From Melieria omissa (Eukaryota; Arthropoda; Insecta; Diptera; Ulidiidae), in the NCBI GenBank assembly GCA_963971225.1, contig CAXARI010000079.1, positions 186,001 to 250,000 on the forward strand: DNA of 64,000 bases, written 5' to 3'. The translations under genes and the position numbers were made by a program. This document shows positions 9,512 to 21,800 of this stretch, one piece after another; the stretch's first letter is position 1; each line of letters begins with the position of its first letter. Under the pieces are notes generated by a model. It had not been told where the DNA came from. It did no database searches and was given only the letters and a program-made list of their open reading frames with translations.

Positions 9512-11718
9512 AACCTATCGCAATGTCATTCTGCTCTTTCCACGTCGGGCTTGCATCATCTTCCTTTGACTCTTGAACTTGATTTCTATCAATTTTCAAC
9601 TGTCAGTCATGATAAGCCCGCATTATCGTTTAACGACAAACTTTGTGATTTTAATAGCTTAAATCTACTGCTGTCGGATCTAGAATGGGATAATTTGCTG
9701 CTTAGTGCGGATGTAGCGTTCTGCTACAATGTCTTTGAGGATAAAGTTATTGAAGTTTGCCGTAATAATATTCCTCTTGTTAAAAAACAGAAGTACAAAC
9801 TGCCATGGCAAACTAAATCTCTTATGAAGCTAAAGAACTTGAAAAACAAATGGCATCGGAAATTCAAAAGAAATCGTGAGATAGTTTATTTTGATAAATA
9901 CAAGCATTACTCAAAGAAATTCAATTGCTTGAATAAATTCTTGTATAAAAAGTATATTTCCAACTACGAAGCGAACATCAAATCTAATCCTAAAGCCTTC
10001 TGGCAATTTGTGAAGTCAAAAAAGTCTCGTTCCAGTATTCCTTCTGCTTTATTCTTTAAAGATAAGGCTGCGCTTTCCACCGCGGATGCTGCTGACTTAT
10101 TCGCTGAATTTTTCAGTTCCAATTTTACTTCAGTTACTGATAGGGATGCTGACTTTTTAAGTAATATCAAAGCATCAGTGAATTTTGGATCCCCTTCACT
10201 ATCCACTGAAGACGTGGCAAATGGTATAATACGGCCCAAAACATTTTCGCAAACAGATGCTGATGGCATATCAGCGATTTTGCTCAAAAACTGTGATGCC
10301 CTTATATATCCGTTGATGGTGATTTTTAATAAATCACTTTCCTCTGGTGTGTTCATTGAGGATTGGAAGCTGGCTTTCGTCTCCCCCATTTACAAGAGTG
10401 GAAACAAGAGTGACGTCGCTAACTATAGACCTATTTCTAAACTCTCCTCTGTTTCCAAATTGTTTGAGTGCATCATTAAAGACAAAATGTTTTTCGCAGT
10501 GAAGAGTCTTATCTGCCCTAATCAGCATGGATTTATCCCTGGGCGATCAACGATAACTAATCTAGCAGTCTTTACAGAGGACTGCATCTCTGCATTTCAA
10601 AAGGGTCTCCAGGTTGATACTATCTACACGGATTTCTCTAAAGCCTTTGATAGAGTCTCGCACCAGATCCTACTCAAAAAGCTGTCCGACATGGGTTTTC
10701 ACTCGGTCTTTCTGGCTTGGATCAAGTCCTACTTGAGTAATCGTAGATGTGTGGTAGTTGTCGACAATATTCCATCTCGGCCGTTTGTTGCAACTTCCGG
10801 GGTACCTCAAGATAGTATTTTGGGGCCTTTGTTTTTTCTTTATTTATAAACGACATCAGTAGTTGTTTTTCAGGGTCTAGTTTTTTGCTTTATGCGGATG
10901 ACTTGAAAATTTACTTTACAGTCAGGGACTCCGCCGATTCTCAGGCACTCCAAGCAGAACTTGACGCTGTCAACATGTGGTGCTCTCGCAATCGTCTGCC
11001 GCTGAACATTAATAAGTGCTTTAAATTGTCATTCTCTAAAAGCAACTCTGTCCTTCAGACTTCCTACCGAATCTCAAATACTTATTTGGAATCTCTTACT
11101 GAGACTAAGGACCTGGGGGTAGTTTTTGATGCAAAGCTTTCTTTCACAAGTCATATAAATTCCACCATTGCCAAGTCCTATGCCATGTTAGCTTTTGTGA
11201 GACGCTATAGTTCCGAGTTCTCCAATCCCTACACTCTCAAACTGCTTTACACCTGTCTTGTTCGCTCGAAGTTGGAGTATGCCTCGTTTATTTGGAGGCC
11301 ATATCACTATTGCCACGTTAATCGCTTGGAACGTATTCAAAAGGTTTTCCTACGCTTCGCTCTGAAATCACTGCACTTTCAGGATCCTGTTCCATACTAC
11401 GTCTTGCGCTGTAAGCTCATTAATTTAAAAACCTTGCAGGATAGAAGATCCATCCTATCTTTGTCATTTGTTTTTGATGTTGTTTGCGGGTTGGTTGACT
11501 GCCCTTCCCTCCTAGAGAGGATTCACTTCAACATCCCTTGTAGATCTCTCCGGCACTTTGATTTTTTCAATGTTGGTTTCTTCAAAACGAATTATGCTTT
11601 AAATGCTCCTCTTTTGCGAGCTTTCATAGAAATTAATAAGTTCTCAATGAACTCTTCGGTGGATTTCACTGCTTCTAAAGCTATATTTATGAACTTGTTA
11701 AACTCTGTTTTTAATTAA
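9512..11718 (+). pseudogene. LINE endonuclease/reverse transcriptase remnant
   Basis: Coding sequence is open from the insertion edge (9512) to 10849, then continues in another frame to 11718. The first segment begins at the end of an AP endonuclease domain (GLHHLPLTLELD, near where SDH-type motifs sit). It continues through RT with DADGISAILLK, NYRPIS, HGFIPGRSTITN, IYTDFSKAFDRV (catalytic Asp) and ATSGVPQDSILGPLFF. The second segment carries the YADD motif (LLYADDLKIYF, about 10884) and the thumb region. The frames differ by one base in or near the T-rich tract at 10831-10850. Without the endonuclease and with the frame change it cannot make a working enzyme. Confidence 0.88.
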
Positions 11719-11797
11719 GTTATCGATTGTTACGTAATATTTACTCTGTTACTGTTCTTTATTAGTCAGTAAGCAAACAATTGTTCTTTGACTAATT

Positions 11798-13795
11798 ACA
11801 CAGTACAACAATTTTGCGGTTTTCAAAAAACCCGCGTAGTTTCTCAACTGTTCCTTATATTTTCGGAGTCGCTGAACACGAATATGTAATTATTTTTTTC
11901 GGGTCACCTCTAGTTTGGTTTTTACAGGGTCTTGAAGTTACAAGCTACACCCCAATTAAAAAAATTAATTTAAATGGTTGAACTAATCCTGGTCTAACAA
12001 TATTGGTATCAAAAGAAAGAGAATTATGTCTCCAACTCAAATCAAATAATTTTGTTGTAATTATCCTGGCGAAAGGATATAAAAATGTCCTTTTAAGAAT
12101 GTATGCTTAAGTATCCTGGAAGTTTTTCTACAAAAAAAATTGAAAAAAATATAGGGTAAAAGGTTCGGTTGTGGGCATAGTTCGGTTGTGGGCACCCCTT
12201 CGTATCTTTTGATAGAAAGCAGGCTGGGTTTTTTTGACTAAGGCCATTTGTTCATTATGGAACCCGATCTTTTTGTGCCAAATACTGAGTCGAACAGACA
12301 CGCCTTCTTTGTGCTGGGACCATATATATCTTTCTGTGCTTAAAAAATAAGACAAACATTTTTTTAAACATTTTAAATGGTCTCATAAATCGAAGTGAAT
12401 CCATCGAGAAGGCGTGTAAAATGCATTTTTATTTAGTAAATTTATTATACTTTGTGATCCAATATTGATTACAACCAATATGTTTACCCCGAACAAATTG
12501 TTCACTACTTCTCAAAATGGCTGCCAAATTCGGTTGTGGGCACTGCAATTAGTTCGGTTGTGGGCACCCGTCTTTTAGTGATTTGGTAAGTTTTGGTAAG
12601 TTATTTCATCGAAAATGGTCTTTTAACGCATTTTTTGGTTGTTTTAGCTATATCTTCCGAGGGTAAATAACAAAATTCCTCCGATATTTTTTTAATGTGC
12701 TGGATGTAATTTAACATTGTTCTGCAGATAAGCTAACCACAAAATCGACTGCCGCAGCGTATGCGATTTCCCGAACCACTCTCCAACGCTACAAAAAGAA
12801 GGTGGAAGAAAATTTCGGAGACATCAAAGCTGTCGACAGTGGTGTTTTCTTCTTTTTCTTCTTTTCGTGGATGTTATCGAATCAGGTTGATTGGTGTTTT
12901 CCACCTTCTTCACGTCACAGCACTTGAAGAGTGTTGATTACCTAGGTTGAATTTCCTTTTACTTTAGGTCTTCTTTGCAGCCCAGGAGAATGACTTGGTC
13001 ACTTACATTTTGAAATGCCCCGTCCATCTAAAATGTGCCGACATGCGTACCAGCTACTTTACATGCGTGCATTGTGCTTCAAATAATTAAAACTTAATAT
13101 TTTTCAATATTCGTGTTGGTTTTTCTTAATATTTCCCCGTTTCCAGCAGATTTTCCAAGGGTGCCCACAACCGAACCAAAAAAAAATTTTTGTTAAAAAT
13201 GACTACTTTACAAAATTAAAAAAAGAACTTTTCTATTTGACGGAATCGATTTACTTTTGTCATTACTTGTTAGCTAAGGTTTTTAGCTTTCCATAGATGT
13301 CCATATGTCCGATTAAGAAGAACTTGGTAAAAAGTTATGAGCCAAAAACAAAAAGGTGCCCACAACCGGACCTATTCCCCTATTATAAAACCCTTACCAT
13401 GCACCAACACATTGTGAAATTTCATGTTAATCAGTCCATTGGTTCAGCTAAAAAAAATTGTTGAAGTTTATTTCAACTCAAAAACTTAAATTATTCCAAA
13501 ATTTTTCACAGTGCAAACAATTTCAGCTCTTCACAAAACCCGCCCAGTTTCTGAACTGCTCCTTATAATTCCGGAGCCGCTGATTACGAATATGTAATTT
13601 GTTTTTTTGGGTCACCTCTAGTTTGGTTTTTACAAGGCCTTGAAGTTGCCAGCAACACCCACCTTGAAAACGAATTTAAATGGTTGAACTCATCTTAGTC
13701 CAACAACATTCAAATCAAATTAAAGGGAATCAATTCTTTTGCCCAAAGCCATGTCAATGTCAACTTTACGTTGCATTTTGAACCTGGAAAACGAA
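11798..13795 (+). repeat. left inverted arm of the foldback element
   Basis: Pairs with 15117-15866. The arm sequence itself is 11798-12153 plus 13381-13795, with the pogo-like element between. Similarity to the right arm ends near 13795, where a third short fragment of the unit ('aacgaatttaaattgaattaaactcatc') follows. Confidence 0.82.
12154..13380 (+). mobile_element. pogo/Tc1-mariner-like element, non-autonomous
   Basis: A 1227-bp insertion flanked by TA duplicates (12152-12153 and 13381-13382). The uninterrupted site is visible in the right foldback arm at about 15520. Ends are inverted: GGGTAAAAGGTTCGGTTGTG and, in reverse complement, GGGGAATAGGTCCGGTTGTG. The motif TTCGGTTGTGGGCAC recurs as subterminal sites (12164, 12181, 12529, 12553, and inverted at 13161 and 13356). 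Coding content is a short stretch at about 12733-12840 reading as a Psq-type helix-turn-helix (AAAYAISRTTLQRYKKK), like pogo/jerky transposase N-termini. No DDE domain remains, so mobility would need a transposase supplied elsewhere. Confidence 0.8.
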
Positions 13796-13920
13796 TTTAA
13801 ATTGAATTAAACTCATCTTAGTCCAACAATATTGGTTAGAATAGCCTGAGAAAAATTTCTGATCAAAAATCTAACAAGCGTTGAATAGAAAATGTTATTG
13901 CTGAAGCTCTGGTTGCGAAA

Positions 13921-14588
13921 ACCAGAATAATTCTCCTCTCTTTTCATCTCGAGCTTGGTGCCGTGAAAAATTTAATTAAGGCTTTGGGCTAAGCTGGTAA
14001 AGGTTTTCAGTACATAAGAAGTAATTTCCATTGGATTAGTGATGCGAAGATTAAAGAAGGTAAACACAAATTAAGTAAATTGTTTATCGTATTTTGATTA
14101 AAACTTCATCTTATATGTAGATATCTCAATTTGTAAAAATAACATATTTTGTGTTATGTAGATCTGTAGGTGTTTTAATTGGTCCAAATATACGCGCTTT
14201 ACTTAAAGACACCGTATTTGAGAGTAAACTAAGCGAGAAGGAGAGAAGAGCATGGCTATGTTTCAAAGATGTTAAAGAGAATTTCTTGGGCAACCACAAA
14301 TCAAAAGATTACGAAGAATTAGTAAAACGAATGATTTCAGCGTTCGCAGATATGAACGTGCTCATGTCATTGAAAATTCATATGTTCCATAATCATATCA
14401 GGTTTTTCCCTTCAAATATGGGAGAATTATCAGATCAACATGGCACGAAATTCCATCAGGAAATGCTTCAAATGGAAACTAGATATAAGGGAAAGAGTTT
14501 ACATGCCATGGTTGCAGAATACTGCTGGAGTGTGAAGCAAGATGACTTGAAAGATGAATACAGCCGTTGTGTCAAAAGGACGAAATAA
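13921..14588 (+). pseudogene. broken gene of unknown function inside the foldback element
   Basis: Two exon-like pieces in one phase. 13921-14059 reads ...HLELGAVKNLIKAL then a stop (TAA, 13990-13992) then ...WISDAKIKEG. 14170-14588 reads VLIGPNIRALLKD ... ELSDQHGTKFHQEM ... MVAEYCWSVKQDD and ends at a TAA. Between them 14060-14169 has GT...AG borders (GTAAAC donor, CTGTAG acceptor) and looks like a 110-bp intron. From memory the protein resembles a family of uncharacterised proteins very common in arthropod genomes, with a 'DAKIKEG-GPQIR' and 'FHQD-YCW' core. I cannot name it or give a function. The in-frame stop and missing N-terminus mark it as broken. A diverged inverted copy lies directly downstream. 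Confidence 0.55.
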
Positions 14589-14591
14589 TTA

Positions 14592-14935
14592 AACTACTTT
14601 CTTGCTTTCCACACAACGGTCCTATCCTATCCTTCACACTCCAGAACTTATCCCTTACATCTAGTTTCCATTTGGAGCATTTTCTGGTGGAATCCTGCTA
14701 GGCTGATCAGATAATTCTTCCATATTTAAACGGAAAACCCAGATATGGTTATGGAACATATTAATTTTCAACTATATGAGTACGCAAATATCTGTGAATG
14801 CAGAAATTATTCTTTGTACTAATTCTTTATAGTCTTTTGATTTGTGGCTGGCTATGAAATTTTATTTTAACATCTTTAATTCCTGAGAAAACCACATATA
14901 CAAAGACGGCAGCAAACTTGAAACAGATGACTGCG
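14592..14935 (-). pseudogene. inverted partial copy of the upstream gene
   Basis: Read on the minus strand, this stretch matches 14260-14588: 'gccagccacaaatcaaaagacta', 'ttccataaccatatctgg', 'gaagaattatctgatcagcc', 'caaatggaaactagatgtaaggg'. By eye it is about 75-80% alike. It carries several stops and indels. The symmetry axis is near 14588-14592. Together with the forward copy it forms a hairpin of about 300 bp per strand. Confidence 0.75.
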
Positions 14936-15116
14936 GCTCGGACTTCATCGTTCTTTTCTTTTCTCTAAAAAACGCTGGAAGAAGCACATGTTCACAAGCA
15001 CAATTCTAAAAATTAATATACTGTTAGCTTACCAAATAAGTGTAGTACCAATTACTTGTCCTTGTATTGTATTATATTAAATAAACACGACTAATGCAAT
15101 ATTTTCTAGTTCAAAA

Positions 15117-15866
15117 ATAGTTCAAAATATAACGTAAAATTGACATTGACATGGCTTTGGGCAAAAGAATTGATTCCCTTTAATTTGATTTGAATATTGT
15201 TGGACTAAGATGAGTTCAACCATTTAAATTCGTTTTCAAGGTGGGTGTTGCTGGTAACTTCAAGGCCTTGTAAAAACCAAACTAGAGGTGACCCAAAAAA
15301 ACAAATTACATATTCGTAATCAGCGGCTCCGGAATTATAATGAGCAGTTCAGAAACTGGGCGGGTTTTGTGAAGAGCTGAAATTGTTTGCACTGTGAAAA
15401 ATTTTGGAATAATTTAAGTTTTTGAGTTGAAATAAACTTCAACAATTTTTTTTAGCTGAACCAATGGACTGATTAACATGAAATTTCACAATGTGTTGGT
15501 GCATGGTAAGGGTTTTATAATATATTTTTTTCAATTTTTTTTGTAGAAAAACTTCCAGGATACTTAAGCATACATTATTAAAAGGACATTTTTATATCCT
15601 TTCGCCAGGATAATTACAAAAAAATTATTTGATTTGAGTTGGAGACATAATGCTCTTTCTTTTGATACCAATATTGTTAGACCAGGATTAGTTCAACCAT
15701 TTAAATTAATTTTTTTAATTGGGGTGTAGCTTGTAACTTCAAGACCCTGTAAAACCCAAACTAGAGGTGACCCGAAAAAAATAATTACATATTCGTGTTC
15801 AGCGACTCCAAAAATATAAGGAACAGTTGAGAAACTCCGCGGGTTTTTTTTACTGTTGTACTGTGT
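15117..15866 (-). repeat. right inverted arm of the foldback element
   Basis: Reverse complement of 11798-12153 plus 13381-13795 with scattered substitutions. The intact pogo insertion site (...ttataatatattttttt...) is at about 15515-15530. The arm carries the same two-unit structure as the left arm. Confidence 0.82.
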
Positions 15867-15887
15867 TACTAATAAATAAATAAATGA

Positions 15888-18800
15888 AATATTTTGGGCA
15901 CCCCTGATATAGATGTATCATGTGGTCGATATCACTTTTCCACAACGAAATTCTCCTGCATTATCTGAGATAGCGAGAAGATTGACCCCATTTATGAAAG
16001 CTCAAAACTCCAGCTAGGTTTTAAGGTTATTATTTTTTCTATAAACCTAGAATCATCATATTTTACAAGCATTTTATCGATTTTGCAGTAGGCAGCCATT
16101 TAATGTCACTCTTGCGCATCGATCTGTTCATGATTGCCGAATAGTAATCAAATTATTGATTTAATTTGATAAAGCTGCAATCTCTATCTACATTTTAAGG
16201 GGTTTTTTATTAACGTAACCCATACCGTTTGGAATCTATAAGCACTTTAGTGGTGAGTGTGTATTTTGTAATAAGCAGTTTTTCAATGTCATCCTTGCGC
16301 ATCGATATGCTCATTATTCCTGAAGGCTAATGAAAAGTTAGGGACCAATATAGAAAGCATAAGACTTTGGCAAAATTTTAAGGGGTCAATTATTAATATG
16401 CACTTATGCATTTGGTGTTGACAAGCATTTTAGTGGTTGCACCCAAGTAGCAATTTTTTCAAAGTCACCGTTCCAAATCGATTTGCTTTCGAACCTTGGG
16501 GTATAGAAGGATGATTGATACCATTATAGAAAGCATACGAGTCTAGCTAAATAATAAGGCATAATATTATTAAAATCCGTTAACGGGTCGAGATTTAACA
16601 GCCATAATTTCGATCATGCTGCCGGTGGGATATTTTTTTATTTACCAAATTGGTGAAAGGTGGTCACTCTGGCTTAATTTTGACGCCATTTTGATTAAAG
16701 TGATTGTGCGTACTTAGGTTCCACAAGCATTTGATTGGTTATATAGATCAGAGGTGCATTCTTTCAATCAGTCGTTGTTGTGACAGCAACGAAGCAACAC
16801 GTGTGGGGGCTGCGCGGATTTTTGTTTTGTTGCCTCAAGAAATTGTATGTATGAAAAAAAAATTAGATGCTTTTGTTGTTGTAGTTTTTGTTTTGGCGAT
16901 TGGTTGGCCTTTCGGCAATGACAAATGGGAACATTATATTTTTTTTCACTTATAATTTTAAGGGTCAAGCAAAATGCACAATGTGCTTTCAACTAATTCA
17001 ATTAATTAAATAATTTGTTTGCATTTTTTTGAACAACTTTACATGTATTGGTTTTTGCTATTCCATAAGAAGATTTTGGGCACCCCATATAGAGATGTAT
17101 CATGTGGTCGATATCACTATTCCACAACGAAATTCTCCTGCATTATTTGAGATAGCGAGAAGATTGACCCCATTTATGAAAGCTAAAAAACTCCAGCTAG
17201 GTTTTAAGGTTAATATTTTTTCTATAAACCTAGAATCATCATATTTTACAAGCATTTTATCGATTTTGCAGTAGGCAGCCATTTAATGTCACTCTTGCGC
17301 ATCGATCTGTTCATGATTGCCGAATAGTAATCAAATTATTGATTTAATTTGATAAAGCTGCAATCTCTAGCTACATTTCAAGGGGTTTTTTATTACCGTA
17401 TTATATACCGTTTATTATTCCAACCGTTTGGAATCTATAAGCACATTAGTGGTGAGTGTGTATTTTGTAATAGGCAGTTTTTCAATGTTATCCTTGCGCA
17501 TCGATATGCTCATTATTCCTGAAGGATAATGAAAAGTTAGGGACCAATATAGAAAGCATAAGACTCTGGCTAAATTTAAAGGGGTCAATTATTAATATGC
17601 ACTTATGCATTTGGTGTTGATAAGAATTTTAGTGGTTGCACCTAAGTAGCACTTTTTTCAAAGTCACCGTTCCAAATCGATTTGCTTTCGAACCTTGGGG
17701 TATAGAAGGATGATTGATACCATTATAGAAAGCATACGAGTCTAGCTAAATAATAAGGCATAATATTATTAAAGTCCGTTAACGGGTCGAGATTTAACAG
17801 CCATAATTTCGATTATGCTGCCAGTGTGATATTTTTTGCATTTACCAAATTGGTGAAAGGTGGTCACTCTGGCTTACTTTTGACGCCAGTTTTATTTAAG
17901 TGATTGTTCGTACTTAGGTTCCAAAAGCATTTGATTGGTTATATAGATCTGAGGTGCATTCCTTCAATCAGTCGTTGTTGTGACAGCAACGAAGCAAGAC
18001 GTGTGGGGGAAAAGAAATTGTATGTATGAAAAAAAATTAGATGCATTTGTTGTTGTAGTTTTTGTGTGTATGCTGTTTTGTGTTGGCGATTGGTTGGCCT
18101 TTCGGCAATGACAAATGGGAACATTATATTTTTTTCACTTATAATTATAAGGGTCAAGCGAAATGCACAATGTGCTTTCAACTAATTCAATTAATTAAAT
18201 AATTTGTTTTTGCTTTTCCATAAGAAGATTTTGGGCACCCCTGATATAGATGTATCATGTGGTCGATATCACTTTTCCACAACGAAATTCTCCTGCATTA
18301 TTTGAGATAGCGAGAAGATTGACCCCATTTATGAAAGCTCAAAACTCCAGCTAGGTTTTAAGGTTATTATTTTTTCTATAAACCTAGAATCATCATATTT
18401 TACAAGCATTTTATCGATTTTGCAGTAGGCAGCCATTTAATGTCACTCTTGCGCATCGATCTGTTCATGATTGCCGAATAGTAATCAAATTATTGATTTA
18501 ATTTGATAAAGCTGCAATCTCTAGCTACATTTCAAGGGGTTTTTTATTACCGTAACCCATACCGTTTGGAATCTATAAGCACTTTAGTGGTGAGTGTGTA
18601 TTTTGTAATAGGCAGTTTTTCAATGTTATCCTTGCGCATCGATATGCTCAGTATTCCTGAAGGATAATGAAAAGTTAGGGACCAATATAGAAAGCATAAG
18701 ACTCTGGCTAAATTCTAAGGGGTCAATTATTAATATGCACTTATGTATTTGGTTTTGACAAGCATTTTAGTGGTCGCACCCAAGTAGCAATTTTTTCAAA

Positions 18801-21800
18801 GCCACCGTTCCAAATCGATTTGCTTTCGAACCTTGGGGTAATAAAGGATGATTGATACCATTATAGAAAGCATACGAGTCTAGCTAAATAATAAGGCATA
18901 ATATGTATTATTAAAATCCGTTAACGGGTCGAGATTTAACAGCCATAATTTCGATCATGCTGCCGGTGCGATATTTTTTTTATTTACCAAATTGGTGAAA
19001 GGTGGTCACTCTGGCTTAATTTTGACGCCATTTTAATTAAAGTGATTGTGCGTACTTAGGTTCCACAAGCATTTGATTGGTTATATAGATCAGAGGTGCA
19101 TTCTTTCAATCAGTCGTTGTTGTGACAGCAACGAAGCAACACGTGTGGGGGCTGCGCGGATTTTTGTTTTGTTGCCTCAAGAAATTGTATGTATGAAAAA
19201 AAATTAGATGCTTTTGTTGTTGTAGTTTTTGTGTGTATGCTTTTTTGTGTTGGCGATTGGTTGGCCTTTCGGCAATGACAAATGGGAACATTATATTTTT
19301 TTCACTTATAATTTTAAGGGTCAAGCGAAATGCACAATGTGCTTTCAACTAATTCAACTAATTAAATAATTTGTTTGCATTTTTTTTGGGCAACTTTACA
19401 TGTATTGGTTTTTGCTTTTCCATAAGAAGATTTTGGGCACCCCCTGATATAGATGTATCATGTGGTCGATATCACTTTTCCGCAACGAAATTCTCCTGCA
19501 TTATTTGAGATAGCGAGAAGATTGACCCCATTTATGAAAGCTCAAAACTCCAGCTAGGTTTTAAGGTTATTATTTTTTCTATAAACCTAGAATCATCATA
19601 TTTTACAAGCATTTTATCGATTTTGCAGTAGGCAGCCATTTAATGTCACTCTTGCGCATCGATCTGTTCATGATTGCCGAATAGTAATCAAATTATTGAT
19701 TTAATTTGATAAAGCTGCAATCTCTAGCTTCATTTCAAGGGGTTTTTTATTACCGTGTCCCATACCGTTTGGAATCTATAAGCACTTTAGTGGTGAGTGT
19801 GTATTTTGTAATAGGCAGTTTTTCAATGTTATCCTTGCGCATCGATATGCTCATTATTCCTGAAGGATAATGAAAAGTTAGGGACCAATATAGAAAGCAT
19901 AAGACTCTGGCTAAATTTTAAGGGGTCAATTATTAATATGCACTTATGCATTTGGTGTTGACAAGCATTTTAGTGGTTGCACCCAAGTAGCAATTGTTTC
20001 AAAGTCACCGTTCCATCGATTTGCTATCGAACCTTGGGGTATAGAAAGATGATTGATACCATGATACCAATAAGGCATAATTTCGATCATGCTGCCGGTG
20101 GGATATTTTTTGTATTTACCAAATTGGTGAAAGGTGGTCACTCTGGCTTAATTTTGACGCCATTTTGATTAAAGTGATTGTGCGTACTTAGGTTCCACAA
20201 GCATTTGATTGGTTATATAGATCAGAGGTGCATTCTTTCAATCAGTCGTTGTTGTGACAGCAACGAAGCAACACGTGTGGGGGCTGCGCGGATTTTTGTT
20301 TTGTTGACTCAAGAAATTGTATGTATGAAAAAAAATTAGATGCCAGTGGGATATTTTTTGTATTTACCAAATTGGTGAAAGGTGGTCACTCTGGCTTAAT
20401 TTTGACGCCATTTTGATTAAAGTGATTGTGCGTACTTAGGTTCCACAAGCATTTGATTGGTTATATAGATCAGTGTTGCATTCTTTCAATCAGTCGTTGT
20501 TGTGACAGCAACGAAGCAACACGTGTGGGGGCTGCGCGGATTTTTGTTTTGTGGCCTCAAGAAATTGTATGTATGAAAAAAAATTAGATGCTTTTGTTGT
20601 TGTAGTTTTTGTATGTATGCTTTTTTGTGTTGGCGATTGGTTGGCCTTTCGGCAATGACAAATGGGAACATTATATTTTTTTCACTTATAATTTTAAGGG
20701 TCAAGCGAAATGCACAATGTGCTTTCAACTAATTCAATTAATTAAATAATTTGTTTGCATTTTTTGGCCAACTTTACATGTATTGGTTTTTGCTTTTCCA
20801 TAAGAAGATTTTGGGCACCCCTGATATAGATGTATCATGTGGTCGATATCACTTTTCCACAACGAAATTCTCCTGCATTATTTGCGATAGTGAGAAGATT
20901 GACCCCATTTATGAAAGCTCAAAACTCCAGCTAGGTTTTAAGGTTATTGTTTTTTCTATAAACCTAGAATCATCATATTTTACAAGCATTTTATCGATTT
21001 TGCAGTAGGCAGCCATTTAATGTCACTCTTGCGCATCGATCTGTTCATGATTGCCGAATAGTAATCAAATTATTGATTTAATTTGATAAAGCTGCAATCT
21101 CTAGCTACATTTCAAGGGGTTTTTTATTACCGTAACCCATACCGTTTGGAATCTATAAGCACTTTAGTGGTGAGTGTGTATTTTGTAATAGGCAGTTTTT
21201 CAATGTTATCCTTGCGCATCGATATGCTCATTATTCCTGAAGGATAATGAAAAGTTAGGGACCAATATAGAAAGCATAAGACTCTGGCTAAATTTTAAGG
21301 GGTCAATTATTAATATGCACTTATGCATTTGGTGTTGACAAGCATTTTAGTGGTTGCACCCAAGTAGCAATTGTTTCAAAGTCACCGTTCCATCGATTTG
21401 CTATCGAACCTTGGGGTATAGAAAGATGATTGATACCATGATACCAATAAGGCATAATTTCGATCATGCTGCCGGTGGGATATTTTTTGTATTTACCAAA
21501 TTGGTGAAAGGTGGTCACTCTGGCTTAATTTTGACGCCATTTTGATTAAAGTGATTGTGCGTACTTAGGTTCCACAAGCATTTGATTGGTTATATAGATC
21601 AGAGGTGCATTCTTTCAATCAGTCGTTGTTGTGACAGCAACGAAGCAACACGTGTGGGGGCTGCGCGGATTTTTGTTTTGTTGCCTCAAGAAATTCTATG
21701 TATGAAAAAAAATTAGATGCTTTTGTTGTTGTAGTGTTTGTTTTGGCGATTGGTTGGCCTTTCGGCAATGACAAATGGGAACATTATATTTTTTTCACTT

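Larger units (their letters stand above)
11798..15866. mobile_element. foldback-type DNA transposon with long inverted arms
   Basis: Termini ACACAGTACAACA (11798) and TGTTGTACTGTGT (to 15866) are inverted, and the arms continue as an inverted repeat for about 750 bp. The left arm is split by a pogo-like element. Each arm contains two diverged direct units: compare 11838-12010 with 13540-13710, both carrying 'gggtcacctctagtttggttttt'. A possible 8-bp target duplicate is GACTAATT/TACTAATA (6 of 8 match). Internal sequence holds a broken gene and a diverged inverted copy of part of it. Long composite arms resemble foldback/Galileo-like elements. I cannot assign a superfamily because no transposase is recognised. 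Confidence 0.8.
9512..15887 (+). mobile_element. 5'-truncated Jockey/CR1-type LINE (interrupted)
   Basis: A non-LTR element whose own sequence is 9512-11797 plus 15867-15887; a foldback transposon interrupts its 3' UTR. The left edge falls within the endonuclease domain (5' truncation, as expected of target-primed reverse transcription) and the right edge is an A-rich (AAAT)n tail. Target duplicates AATATTTT lie at 9504-9511 and 15888-15895 in satellite sequence; the variant 'aagaatattttgggc' exists in uninterrupted monomers. Exact clade is uncertain: motifs such as HGFIPGRSTITN and SGVPQ fit the Jockey/CR1/L2 group. Confidence 0.85.

Noticed and set aside
12128..12355. Minus-strand open frame at the left end of the pogo-like element
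   Set aside because: It spans the insertion junction and the terminal repeat, so it cannot be an ancestral gene.
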